DNA of 64,000 bases from the NCBI RefSeq assembly GCF_003369915.1, contig NC_046676.1:7595501-7659500 (forward strand), in the 5' to 3' direction. Positions 1 to 11,432 of the stretch are shown here, piece by piece. The position numbers were made by a program, and so were the translations under genes. The stretch comes from Drosophila miranda. Taxonomy: Eukaryota > Arthropoda > Insecta > Diptera > Drosophilidae. The notes beneath the pieces were generated by a model. It worked only from the letters and a program-made list of their open reading frames with translations. It was not told where the DNA came from and did not search any database. Within the stretch, counting starts at the first letter, position 1. Every line of letters starts with the position of its first letter.

Positions 1-594
1 TAGAAACAGGAACAGGAATTGGACACGTTTGTTTAAATTTGAAGCATTTATTTGTATTGAATCACTCTATCAATTAGATTAGGCATATTTTAATATACTC
101 GTATATAGTAGGTAAGGTATAAAGCATAGTTTTCAGAAAAACTCCAAATAAAAGCCGTCATCACAATGAACTAATTTTAAATGATCACATACGGAACATA
201 ATGAAATCATAAATCACAACTCCAGACCGGCATTTGGAATACACATTCTTTTTATATTCCATCTTATTAAAATCTAAGAACTTGCACGAGTCTGAAAGGA
301 ACTTACAGTAAAAGGGTACAGTATATCGAATTTTTTATCAAATAAGGAAACTCAAACAAGGCGAAATGGCGGGTTGCGTATGGGGATCTTGAATCCTTGC
401 TAAGCTTATACAAACGACATATCGATACTCGTATTTCACGTATTTTTGGTAAGCACATCTAGAATTTGAAGCTAGGTAAATCAATTTCAAATGGATCCAC
501 GTGCTATATAGTTTTAAAGTTGTACATATAAATATATATATATAGTATGTATTGGGGGTATGAATCTATTTATGTTATGTTAGTGGTGTATGAT
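1..594. other. Lpin 3' flank or distal 3' UTR
   Basis: This AT-rich stretch has no coding signal. It lies just past the stop of the distal Lpin last exon and probably holds its 3' UTR. On the minus strand an AATAAA hexamer (TTTATT on the plus strand) lies at 47-52, and an (AT)n tract sits near 526-545. The real polyadenylation site cannot be fixed from sequence. Confidence 0.4.
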
Positions 595-790
595 CTACTT
601 CTCGGGAATGGGTCGCAGTGTGGCTTTATCAACGTTAGGGCTCGGCGGCACCAGCGCCGTCTCCAGCTCGGGTATAACCAGGTCGGGTATGGGGTCGCGC
701 CAGTAGTTGAAGTTGGAGAATTCAGTGGAGGCCTCGTCGAGCTTCACCGGGGGAAATAGCTGATCCACAATGTACGTCATGCTGCAGTAT
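595..790 (-). other. Lpin: Lpin alternative last exon 2 (canonical-type tail)
   Basis: The acceptor TTCCAG precedes 790, and the exon joins the same 2156 donor in frame. It reads [17 protein letters not shown] and ends TLRPIPEK with a TAG at 595-597. It aligns with the upstream last exon over VD..FP but has no acidic tail. Between the two last exons (791-1461) I see no other coding sequence. Confidence 0.85.
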
Positions 791-3700
791 CTGGAAGAAC
801 ACGTGTCAGAGAGACGGATCGGATGAGTGGGGTAACTACGATAGAGCTACTGCTGCAGGAGCCCCCAAGCAGTTGGCAAAGGGTGATCGAGAGGGTGACT
901 TTGTGCGCCTCCCAAGAGTATGCAACACGCATGGGAGCGTGATCGGGCGCCTCAGCCGGTGCTACGATTTATAAATATTGCAATTACGTGCCCGCCTGGG
1001 CTAGGCGTGTGTACAAATGAACAATATATGTACATATTCCTGATCTCCATCGAAATACGAAGCCTTGGTGCACCTAAAACTCATGCCACATTTCGCGCAA
1101 TCGATTCGAAGCCACCAAAAACAAATGTTTCCATCACAGCGAACATATTGATATCGTTTATTGGGTATATGGCTATAGATATAGTAGGATAGGACTATAT
1201 CCAAAAGGTACTTTTCGTTCCGCTCTTCTTCCTTAAAGCTAAACATTTAGGCCTGCTGCTGCTGAGCAAAATACTTTCAAAACTTACGACTGGCCCGAGG
1301 GCTTCGCCCCCGGCACTACTACACAACAAACATGGGACACGGACACTCCTAATAGCTCTCTCAGAAAACTCTTATCACAATTCATTCATCATCATTTCAT
1401 TCCAGCTGCCCACAACCTTCTAAGAAGGACTAGGGCAGGGTTCTGGTTATGGTTACATGGTCTAGGAATCCAGCCACGTAAGGTTGCCGTGTGAGGGCAG
1501 CAAGGCCACTTCGTTCTTGGTCGACACTCGGCGGCTTCGCATAATGATGATGTCATCTGCCAACTGCTCGGCAAAATCATCATCGTAATCATCATCGTCG
1601 TCATCGTCACTCAGATCGGGCTCTGCATCCACATCGTAGTCATCGCTAAACTGTAGTTCGTCCTCCAACTCGTCGTCGTCGAACACATCCGTGCGGTACT
1701 CGTACTCATCATTGTGGGTGAGCAGGGGAAAGTACTCGTCGACTTCTAGCGACTGATTGATGTAGCCACTGTATAAATTTGACAACCGAAAAATGCTTGA
1801 ATCGATCGATTGATTGATTGATTGATTGAGTAAAGTGCGGCTGAGAAGGAGGAGGAGGGCAGTATAATGAATACAACACTACACAGTCAGGAGAGGAGGA
1901 GAGGAGGATACATTCAAACGCGTGTGGAGATCTTGAGGCGACACCTGGCGGTACATGATGGAGTTAATACGATCGATTGGCTTTTGGTTATCGTTATCGT
2001 GATTATCGCTTGCATTATCGAATGTGTGGCATGAGTTTATCAGTTATCAGTTATGGGGAAAACACCGAAACCATATATGTGTATGTACATATGCAGATAC
2101 ATGGGATATATGTACAAGCTAACAGATACAGATCTGGAGTCCACCCGCTACTTACGAGGATTGGAATGTTTGGGTCAGTTCGTGCTTCAGCTCGCCCTTG
2201 GTGTTGATGGTGAAGATGCGCATTATAGGAATGCCCACAGCCCGATAGGCCCAGACATCCTGCAAATAGATCAAATGGTGGGGTCAGCTGCCACTGACAC
2301 TGATGGGGCTCCATGCACTTACATTGATCCGGTTGCCGTAGCCGGCGTAGAAGGGCTCCTTTTCGGGGAAGAGATCCCGAATGTCCGACAGGCAAGCGAT
2401 CTTAAACTGCTCCGGCTTCTTCTCGATAACCTCGCGATGGAATGCCGATATCAGGGAGGTGGGATTCAGCAACAGCGGCCCATCGGGCAGCTTCACATTA
2501 CCCTGCCTGATCGAGCGCAGATACTCGCGTGTCAGTCGGGACTGGCCGATGGCACGGGCCGACAGGTAGAGCAGCTTATAGCCGTTCTGCTCGATCTTCG
2601 AGAACAACTGTGCCACTCCCAGTTGGGCCCAGTCCTTGCCGACCATCGGCAATATGTGGCCCAGCACATCGGACCTGGTAATGGTCCCATCAATGTCCGA
2701 GATCACCACCTTGTCGTTGTGCTTCCAGCGGTACAAGTAGCACTTGCAGCGCGACGTTCCCTGGTATGCAGTCGTCACGCTGAACTCGATCTCGTTTGTG
2801 CCCTCTTTAAGGTTTAGTTTTTTCTGCGAATGGAGGAGGACGGTTAAGAGTCTGCTATGACGCTCGTGCGTATCTCTAGTTCTTACAATGGCTGCCGAGC
2901 TAAGGCGCAGGGATTTCTTGTAGCGCTCCTTAGGTTCATCGCTCTTGTTTGTCGCGCTAGTCAGCTCCTCGAGGTTGTCGACCAGCGCCGAGGTGTTCTC
3001 TGCATTCTCTGCCAGAGAGTCGCTCTTGCTCGGCGTCGGCTCGCTATTGTCCGTGGGGGAGAGTGGTCGTGATGTTTGCGTGGCCACAGCTGCAGCATTA
3101 TCACCATCTAAGGGAAAGGAGAATTCAAATTCCAATTGCACAGTCAGTAGGGGGGCTTCAGGCTCTTACCTTTCTCGTCTTTGCTGGGGGCTAAGTCGTG
3201 GCTGACACGGTTAGGCGCCACATCCTGTGGGCGCCTCCAGCTCCACCAGTAGCGCTTTGTTTGACCCGCAGGCCCGGCCTGGGCAGCTTCGGGCATTTCA
3301 GGCATTTCCGGCTTACCGCCCTCGCCAGTTTGCGACATGAGCTGTTCAATGGCATCCTGAGGAGCAGAGCAGAACAGAGTGGAGTGGGGGAAACATTAGC
3401 AGAGCAAGGAGCAGGAGCAGGAGACTCACACAAAAGAGGCTGGACAGTGAGACTTACTTCGGTTAGTGGCTTCTGGAAGGCAATCATTGTCATTACAATG
3501 GGGCATGCTGCCGTCCAGGGGTAGTATTTGCCATTTAAACGTACGACTAGGTTTGGCGATGAGAACAGACTGGGGTTTGCGCATACCTGCTCGGGCATGG
3601 CACGGCACGGCACAGGCACAGGCACAGGCATTGGCATTGGCAATTCGTATGAGGGCATGGCATGGATAAAGATGTAAAGACTTGTTAAACGATGCAAAAG

Positions 3701-5818
3701 GCAATGAGGCGGTGCAGGTGTAGGTGCAGGTGCAGCAGTGATGTGCAGCGTAGTTGAACACAGAGCACAACGGAGATACTTACGTCCGGGTAGCTGACCA
3801 GATGCCGGTCAAAGTCCTCCTCCGAGGGGGGGCCTCCGTGCTCTGGCATGCCAGTCATGGACATGGCCACAAAGTCCAAATATCTGCAACACAAAAAGAA
3901 TGGAATCCAATTAGTCTCTGAACGAGTTTCTTTAGCGGAAAACTCCTACTTTTTGTCACGCTGCTGTTTGTTTTCATCAAAGTCCGAGTCCATACTCTTC
4001 TGACCCTCCTCCAGGGAGCTGGGCGAGTGTGGCAGGCTGGTGCCGTTGCCGCTCTCCCGATCTTCCTCCAGGATCGTGGCTGTCGAGGCCACCTTCAACT
4101 TGGAACTGGGAAAATAGAGGGCCGCCATCTCCGGATCCATGGATTCATTCAAGTCGGATAGATATATGTCTCCCGCCTCGTTGCCGACCTCTTTGCGCAG
4201 CCGATTGGCCTTCTTCATGAAGCTAAACACGTTGCTGAGCATCGATTGTCGGTCAACCTGCTGTGCATCGGCTTCATTGATCGAATCCCTTTTGGCCTGG
4301 TCGGGCAGTTCGCCCCAATTCCAATTGGTAGCGGTCTGGTCGAATTGGCGCTGATCCCGTGCCCGTATCGTTGTCTCCAGTTCGCTATCGCTCTGAAAGG
4401 GGCTGGGGGGACGGTTGGTAGCGCCGCCCGATGGCCCAGTGATCTCTGTATCGCTGAAGAAGTACATTTCCAGGTCTAGACGCTGCTTCGCCGTTGGGTT
4501 TGCGATTGCCTTGGGCTCCTCGCCCTTCGCGCTGTCGATCCCGGTGTGGGCCGTGAGCAGTGAGGCTGAGGGAGGCTCGTCGTTGGATGAGGAGTTGGCC
4601 GAGTTGTTGGCGGCGATGATCGCCACGGCGGTGGCGGGGGCGGTGGCATCGCCCTCATCAATGTTGTCCACTGTCGCCACGCCCTCCTTGGTGGTGGTGA
4701 CGTCGCCGCCGGCAGCGCTACCCACAGAACTGCTCGAGGAGTTTTTCCGCTGTGCATTCTTCTTCATCTGCGTCTTCTTGCGACGCTTCTTGGTCTTGCT
4801 CTTGGACACATCTTTGGCGACCTCGCTGGCCGCCACCGAAGACACGGTAATATCGGCTTTGGGCTGCTCCTTTTCCTTTTCCTTCTCCTTCTCCACTTCC
4901 TCCCCCGCCTCGGGCTGCCTATCTTTTTCCAGCTCTGCTTCTGCTGGCTTTTTCTCGCTCTTCTCCTGGAAGAGCTCCTCGTGCTCCGCCCACTCCTGAC
5001 GTATCTTCTGTGTGGTGAACTCCTTGAGCTTCTCACTCAGATTGCGCCTCTCCAGTGTATTGTCCGTGTGCCTGTTCGGGATTACAAGAGATCAAATGGT
5101 TATTTTGGACTGCTTAACGGGATGCCAAGAGAGATGCGGAAAGCACTTGTCTACCTGCGCTTCGTGTAGTCCGAGGCCTGATTCTCGAAATGATTGCCAT
5201 CTGCGGCCGCTTCCTTGGGCTCCTCCTTGGAGAAGTCGATGGAGTTGCGTCGCGGCAGCGGCAAGGGAATCTGCAGCTCCTCGCTAGCGTTTCTAAAATG
5301 GGTTGGCAAATGAATCTAGCGCTGGTGGGAATCTGCCGTGGGCTTTGGGCTTCACTTACTTGTCGGCTGTCACACCGCTGATGTCCTCCATGGTTTCGTT
5401 GCCGTGCTCCCGCAGATTCATGAAGCTCAAGGGTATGGGCGATGTGGCCAGATTCGCTGGCAGCTCATCGTCGTCATCCTCGAGGCATTCCTCCACAAAG
5501 AAGGCCTCGCCGGCGTCGCCCAACTTCATCTGAATGTCCACGGGGGCGCCATTGATTTCGATATCCACCTGTGGAGAGGCCATGCCATCGATTGTCTTAT
5601 TTCCAGTTCCAGAGTTCAAATATTTGAGATCTACTTACCACCTTCTCGCGACTTCGCAGCACACCCATCTTGCCGAAGCGCACATGGAAGGGCGAGCACT
5701 GGAACTCCCCGTCCTTCTGCTCCACCACGATCACATCGATGGCCCCCGTCAAGGTGGCTGCATTGATCTCGCTATAGAAGTCCCGGAAGTTGCTAAAGAC
5801 GCGCGCCAGGCTGTTCAT
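595..5818 (-). CDS. Lpin: Lipin, Mg-dependent phosphatidate phosphatase and nuclear co-regulator
   Basis: Lipin dephosphorylates phosphatidate to diacylglycerol for triacylglycerol and phospholipid synthesis. It moves between cytosol, ER and nucleus. Exons (minus strand): 5818-5639, 5578-5360, 5292-5155, 5071-3950, 3883-3784, 3586-3458, 3356-3170, 3107-2888, 2823-2323, 2259-2156, then either 1768-1462 or 790-595. Either choice keeps frame, giving 1,068 or 1,031 residues. The N-lipin domain starts at the first Met ([20 protein letters not shown]). A basic nuclear localisation stretch ([12 protein letters not shown]) lies near residues 270-285. The C-lipin domain carries the HAD catalytic motif DIDGT at 808-812 and the co-activator motif LGHIL at 819-823. 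The conserved '[10 protein letters not shown]' segment follows in the 2259-2156 exon. The donor of the 5071-3950 exon is the weaker GTAGGAG. 5' UTR exons lie upstream but were not located. Length is close to that expected for fly lipin. Confidence 0.96.
1462..1768 (-). other. Lpin: Lpin alternative last exon 1 (acidic tail)
   Basis: The acceptor ending ACAG precedes 1768, and the exon joins the 2156 donor in frame. It reads [17 protein letters not shown] and then a very acidic tail with a seven-Asp run, ending at a TAG at 1462-1464. It keeps the lipin C-terminal signature VD..FP. The acidic tail is absent from the other last exon. Use of this exon needs polyadenylation upstream of the distal exon, so the choice is probably made by splicing coupled to poly(A) site use. 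Confidence 0.85.
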
Positions 5819-8617
5819 CTTTGATCTGATTTAGTTTCCTTTCCGTTCCTTTTGGGTGATTAGACTGATTTGGCAATTCCTCGTTCTCCTCCCCTTTCTT
5901 TGTGGTTGGCCTTGTTCTAATCTTCTTGTCTAATCGCAATCGCACCTAAGAATGTGTTGCTGCTGCTGTTTTAGTGTGTTCCCGGTAGAGTTTTATATGG
6001 GGGCCATTTTTATTGGAAGGCGGTCAAATACGCCGCTTCTTGGCGGTGGACTTTGGACACTAAACTCTCGCTGAACTGCGGCAACTGTAAAATGGCATTG
6101 CAAAATTGAAAATATGAGTAATCTGCACCGCTTATTTCTGACATTTGTTCCCCCGTTGGCAACGCGTTCACAGTGCCTTTTGAAAATAGACAAATTGCAT
6201 CAGAGTGCAAGTGCATCCCGTCCTTTGGCTGTTGAAACCGCAACAATGCCCACAGAAACAGAAGAACTTTTGCATTCAATTATTTTTAGCTTTTTTTTGT
6301 CTTTGTTTCTGCTTAAAGTGCTCAAAGTCAAGGCGTGTTTGAATGGATAGGGGGGTGGATGGGTGGAAATGGGAAGGCAAACATACAAAAGCCACATCCC
6401 GCCATCCACAGGGGTGCTGTATGCGCGAGGTGGAGGGGACAGCACAGCCTTTGTTTAATCATGTATTGCGAGGCAAGTTCAAGGTAGGACCCCGACGACC
6501 GACCGCTATTATTGTGCCATCTGTGGCAAAACTATTTATGAGTACCGATTTATGAGTGTTCGTTCGTTCCCATCGAATTGGTGTTGTAAAAGCCCCTCTT
6601 ATCAGCTGTGGTCACCGATTCCAGTATTCCAGTGAGTGGCGTGATAAAACATGGAGTAAGTAGCGTCAGAGCAGGGTAGGGTCCCCACCTCTGCTCCATG
6701 TGTTCCTGCGTTTGTATTAATCATAGCACAGCACGGAAAACATCATGCGACATCGACATCACATTCACAGAAGAAGCAATGAGCGAGAATAGCGAGACAC
6801 TCAAGCACGGGAATGGAGTTCAATGTCCATCAAGCCACCCGAACCGAACATTTGAACAATGGTTGTACTTTCCAGCTAACAATCTGGCAAAGATTAATGC
6901 CAAATCAGAATGATAAGCGAAATTCCATTCTCAAAAATGCTACTTCTTATGCATATGCTCGATTTTGAGCTGTGCTCCCGAATCACTGGATGCGAGAGCA
7001 GACATCACAGCCGATCACGCCATCTGTCACGCGTTGTGGGCCCTGCCTCACTTTCACCTGCGAAACTGAAGAGCAAAGCCAAACAACATTCGATGGAAAT
7101 GGAAAGAAGCCCAAGGAAAACGCATCCCGAAGCACCGTAATTACACAATTTTTAGAGAGAATCGGGCGGAGGGGTAATAACAAAACTTTAACAGAAATGT
7201 AGCAGACAAAGGAAAAGGCACTCATTCGTTATCCATTCAGAGAACGGACGACAAAGGAGTCGCGTTTCGACTCTGACACAGCTCTGACTCAATTTCAGAA
7301 GATAAAGAAGTTTCAAATGCAGTACGAGGTTTTTTTTTCTATTTGAAACTGATCAAATCGCGCTGCCAACGGTAATCACATGCCCAGAGTTCAGTGTTTA
7401 TTTGAGTTATATTATTTGTAGGGGTCTGGTCTGGGGTTCTGTTGAGTCACGATCAAAGTCCAGAAAACACTCGGAGGAAATCAGTTGGCAAGCGAAAGAG
7501 ACGCGCGCGCGCAAGCAAACAAAAACAAACGCGGGGCCCAAAGTCGAATAGAATAAAGGTGCTTGCTTGCCAAGAATTCTGTGGCCGACCCGAATGCAGA
7601 CGTATGTTCAACGTTCTCGAAGCCATCTCTAGTATAATGGAAATTTTATTTCACTTATTTGCTACACATGTCATATGCAGTGCGCCACTACACTACACTA
7701 CCTTGCTTTCGATGTGTATGAAATATTTTATTATGGTTTCAGTTCAGTTTTCAGCAGCAGCAGCAGTGTGTTTGTTGAGGTGCCCTTGAAAAAACTAGCG
7801 AGAAACTATCAAAAGTCTCACTCTATTTCGTCCAGCACTCGACTCTTTGGCGTTCACTTGACAGACAATACAATAATCGTGTGTTTCTTGTATTTTCACA
7901 GTGTTTTTGGTGGTGTTCTCTGCTGCTGTACTGTTGTTCCGTGTAGTTGCTTTTGGGTTTAGTTGTTTTTAGTTGTTGCTCCGACGACTGCTGGGGCAGA
8001 ACTGAGCGACGAAAAAGTTTAACTAATCGAATTAAGTACCTGCTTGTGGAGGGGCCATCGAGAGAGAGAGAGAGAGAGAGAGCAGTGTTATTTAAGAGCA
8101 AAAGCTCGCCGTGGGGGCAAAAACAAAACAGGTAAAACCGGAAAGTCATGTAACTTGTAGTTGTTGCTGTCTATGAACAAGCACATATACATATGTATAT
8201 GTATATATAAGTATATTAAGCAGCTGCTTTATTCACTCTCCCTCATGTCTGACATGCTGCTCTCTCTCTCTCTCTCCGTCTCGTTTCCCTCGACTTAATA
8301 ACTGTGCTTATCAGCTGCTCGGTCGCAGCTGTTCATGTTTTGGCATTTTGTTGTTGCTATTGTTGCAATCGAGAGAGCTTTTTCTGCATGTGTTCTCGTA
8401 ATTCACTCGTAAACAAATTAAAGCGTGTCGTTTTTCGGGTGATCTGGTGATGTACGTCACTTCCAGTTGTTTACAGGGTACCACACCACCACACTATTAC
8501 CTTGATCTACGATTATACAGGAAATGTTCCACTTATACGAATTATACAATCGTTGAGCAATAGAATTCGACTACTAATGAGTTCACGAAACAGCGCGGCC
8601 GGCCCATGGTCAAAGCA
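5819..8617. other. Lpin upstream region, no coding signal
   Basis: An acceptor-like CAG lies 7 bases before the Lpin ATG on the minus strand (..AAATCAG/ATCAAAG ATG), so the 5' UTR is probably spliced and its promoter lies further right. The stretch holds a (GA)n tract at about 8060-8082 and (CT)n near 8262-8276. Short ORFs here show no protein-like pattern, and no RNA gene is recognised. Confidence 0.4.
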
Positions 8618-8619
8618 TG

Positions 8620-8627
8620 TATAAAAG
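8620..8627 (+). promoter_or_regulatory. TATA box of a possible small transcript
   Basis: TATAAAAG lies 109 bases before a 26-codon ORF, with an initiator-like CGTCACC about 28 bases downstream near 8650. An AATAAA follows at 8819-8824. The three elements together suggest a compact transcription unit of roughly 190 bases between Lpin and kermit. This is inference only. Confidence 0.35.
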
Positions 8628-8735
8628 AAAAGAAGAACCATCCAAATTCGTCACCGTTTCGGGCCGTGGAATATTTTCACAGAGTGTCCGTCTGTCCGTC
8701 CTGGCCGTCTACAAATTGCTGATGTGTGCCAACAA

Positions 8736-8816
8736 ATGATGGACCACGCCTACGAGGCGCAATATGTAATTTTGAAATGTTTAAACGAACCCAAAAATCA
8801 ATACTACAAAAACTGA
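8736..8816 (+). CDS. Possible 26-residue small ORF
   Basis: The ORF starts ATG ATG GAC and ends AAC TGA, encoding a 26-residue peptide (MMDHAYEAQYVIL...). I do not recognise it. Its only support is position: TATAAAAG upstream at 8620 and AATAAA three bases after the stop. It could equally be chance, or part of a short non-coding RNA. Confidence 0.22.
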   Translation: MMDHAYEAQYVILKCLNEPKNQYYKN

Positions 8817-8824
8817 TAAATAAA

Positions 8825-9311
8825 GCCAAGAGGAAGGTGATTTTTCATAATTTAAATAATTTAAATTTATTCATAAAACGAAACGATTAAATGATAAAAC
8901 TACTGAATATATAGTAATTAAACGTATGGTATGAAAAATATGTACATTGAAGAAACTTGTACAAAAAAATATACTATAGATAGCTCCGCCCTTCCCTTCC
9001 TTCGTCTAAAGGAATATAAATAATAAATACTTTATCGTGATACAAATACAAAATAATTGGCAAAGGCAGACAACACATGCAGGCTATATGGATATGATAT
9101 AGTAACTCAGTTTAATCAAAACATATTTTAATGATAATAGCAATAGTTAAGAACAACAGAAAAGGCTCTTCTGCATGGGCTTGGCTTGGGCTCTTAGTTT
9201 CTCTAGTGGTTTCTGTGTGTTTTCTTTTTATTGGTTCCTAAACAAGTCAATAGTCAATATAAAATGCATGCGCACAGTTCCCGATTCCCAACCTTCGGGT
9301 CGGGCCGGCCC
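8825..9311 (-). other. kermit: kermit 3' UTR
   Basis: This AT-rich stretch follows the kermit stop. A minus-strand AATAAA (TTTATT on plus) lies at 8866-8871, which would give a 3' UTR of about 450 bases. No coding signal is seen. Confidence 0.55.
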
Positions 9312-10346
9312 CTACTTGGGGCTGGTCGTGGTCTTGCGGCGGGCATCCGTTATAGCACCCCAGAGCTCTATGATGAAGTCGTCGGTGAAGCCAAAGGACT
9401 CGAGGTCTGAGTTGTCAATGGACTCGGCAAAGTCCATTGAGTTGGACTTTTTGTCGCCCAAATCCCAGATTTGCGACGCCAGCTCCGTGTCGTTGATGCC
9501 CATGAAGGACTCCAGCAGATTATTGATGGCATCGATCCCGGCCACCGTGGCCTCGTCGAACTGTGGCTCGATCTGTGCATTTCCGTTGGCCTTGAAACGG
9601 AGCGTCTCCTTGCCGCTGCCGTAGTTTCGTCCACCGCCGGCGCTGCCCGTGGCCCGGGACTGGCTGCGCGGCCCAATGCCCTGGAAACCGCTCCGCACGG
9701 GCTCCACCAGCCGCAGCGTGAAGGTATCGCCCGTGGGTATGTCCTTGAGCATGCGAGCCACCTCGTAGTGCCGTTTGCCCACCATATTCTGGCCATCAAG
9801 CTTCTCGATGTGATCGCCCACGCAGATGTGCTCGATGCGGTCGATGATCGAGTCCTCCTTGATGCGCTTGATGAAGGCGTAGCCGGCCCCATTGTCGGTG
9901 ATGGTCAGCCCGAGGGCCTCCTGCGACTTGACAATCTCGATCTCCTTCGGCCGGCCCTTGCGGTGGGCGAATATGAAATCATCCAGCCCGATCTGGCCCC
10001 CCAACAGCCGGGCCATGTCCACCTTGTGCGAGTTGAGCGTACAGAAAAGAATGTCCTGCTCCGAGATGTCGAAACACTCGGCGATCTTCTGGTACAGCTC
10101 CCGCACGCTCGAGAAGTCGTGGATGAGCCCCGTGGGGCTGCCGTGGGCCAGCTGGCAGTGGAACACCAGTGGGGGCTTCGAGTAGTCGGGACTGCTGTTA
10201 TTGTTGTTGTTGTTGTTATTGTTGTTCTGAATGGTGGCGGGTCCGCCAGAGGCACGCCCCTTCCCCCCATCACTGTTGTTGCTGTTCTGTGAGGCATTAT
10301 CTGCTGCAGATCCCGGCTTGGTGGTTTTCCTCGTGAAGAGTGGCAT
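9312..10346 (-). CDS. kermit: Kermit/GIPC, PDZ adaptor for receptor trafficking
   Basis: GIPC proteins link membrane receptors (Frizzled, Vang and integrin types) to myosin VI for endocytic trafficking and planar polarity. This is a single coding exon of 344 residues. I chose the Met at 10346 (MPLFTRKT) because GIPC proteins begin MPL; the open frame runs on to 10526, but that extension looks like 5' UTR. The first ~50 residues are low complexity with a run of ten Asn. A GH1 domain follows (VFHCQLAHGSPTG, about 55-125). The PDZ domain lies near 133-215, with the GIPC carboxylate-binding loop ALGLT and then DNGAGYAFIKRIKE. The GH2 domain (about 265-335) contains LLESFMGINDTELA and the closing WGAI, the myosin VI-binding region in the family. 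All three domains are intact. Confidence 0.95.
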   Translation of the reverse strand: MPLFTRKTTKPGSAADNASQNSNNSDGGKGRASGGPATIQNNNNNNNNNNSSPDYSKPPLVFHCQLAHGSPTGLIHDFSSVRELYQKIAECFDISEQDILFCTLNSHKVDMARLLGGQIGLDDFIFAHRKGRPKEIEIVKSQEALGLTITDNGAGYAFIKRIKEDSIIDRIEHICVGDHIEKLDGQNMVGKRHYEVARMLKDIPTGDTFTLRLVEPVRSGFQGIGPRSQSRATGSAGGGRNYGSGKETLRFKANGNAQIEPQFDEATVAGIDAINNLLESFMGINDTELASQIWDLGDKKSNSMDFAESIDNSDLESFGFTDDFIIELWGAITDARRKTTTSPK

Positions 10347-11384
10347 GACTGGTGGTGGTCCCGGTCCTGGTTGCTCCGAAATGTCTGCGATTGTATTGTT
10401 TTGTATGATCCTCTGGCATGTACAGAATCGAGTCCTTGTATCCTTGTATCCTGTTACCTTGCTCTTGGATCTGTGTGCGTAGAAAAAGGTGTGGGATCTC
10501 TTGGGATTAGGCGGATTAGGATTCAATGCTTGTTTGTAGTATGTGCTATGTAGATGCTCAATTCTGATGAGAGTAGTAGTAGTTGTTGTTGTTGTTGTTT
10601 TTGTTGCATTTACAGGTTAGTCAAAGTGATTAGGCGACGTTTATACAAAGTGCACACTGTACAGTAAAGTACCTATAACCATAGCCAAATATATGTATGT
10701 ATGTACATTGTAGGTGTTTATCTAATCGGTGTACTCAAAAGTCGTAAATTTCAAACAGGAAACGTGCCTTGGAGGGATGATTCATAGATCGTCCCACAAG
10801 GGTTAACATCTGCACTGTTTCGCTGATTGATCTATTAAGTTGACAATTACTAGAAGCAATAATTAGAAGCCAGCTTATCGCTCGTTTAAAATATTAAATT
10901 AGTCACACGAAAAGTGATTACACTTTGAGGTTATGTTATGCACGAGAGGCAAAGCTTAACAGCTGCTGCTGCTGCTATCTCTTTCTCTCTCTCTCTCTCT
11001 CTTTGTTAAACTAGGCACAAACGGCAACGGTAATTAATCACTGGAATTAAGAGTCAAATTTGGAATATTACCCAGCCTGTAACACACAGCAGCAGCAGAA
11101 ACGGCGGACAATCACATTGGAATTGAACACATTTATATCACACAAACTATTTCAGTATTTGAGTACTTTTTGTTTGGTTATTTCCAGCGATAAGATTGAC
11201 AAATGCCTGATAAGACAACGGCAAAGATAAGGGATATATTGTATGTTTGTGACGACTCTTTATCGGTCTGCAAAACGTCCGCCCGTAGTAGTCCGTCAAA
11301 GTGTACTGAACCTGCAGTGAAATGCCATGCCATCAGCTGGAAGCGACCATCATCACTCACGCCAATCGTTGGCCTGCAGCACAC

Positions 11385-11432
<48 letters not shown>

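Noticed and set aside
2053-2817. 254-codon ORF on the plus strand
   Set aside because: It is antisense to Lpin exons with clear lipin sequence and intact splice sites; it has no protein family character of its own.
9471-10292. 273-codon ORF antisense to kermit
   Set aside because: Shadow of the GC-biased kermit coding strand.
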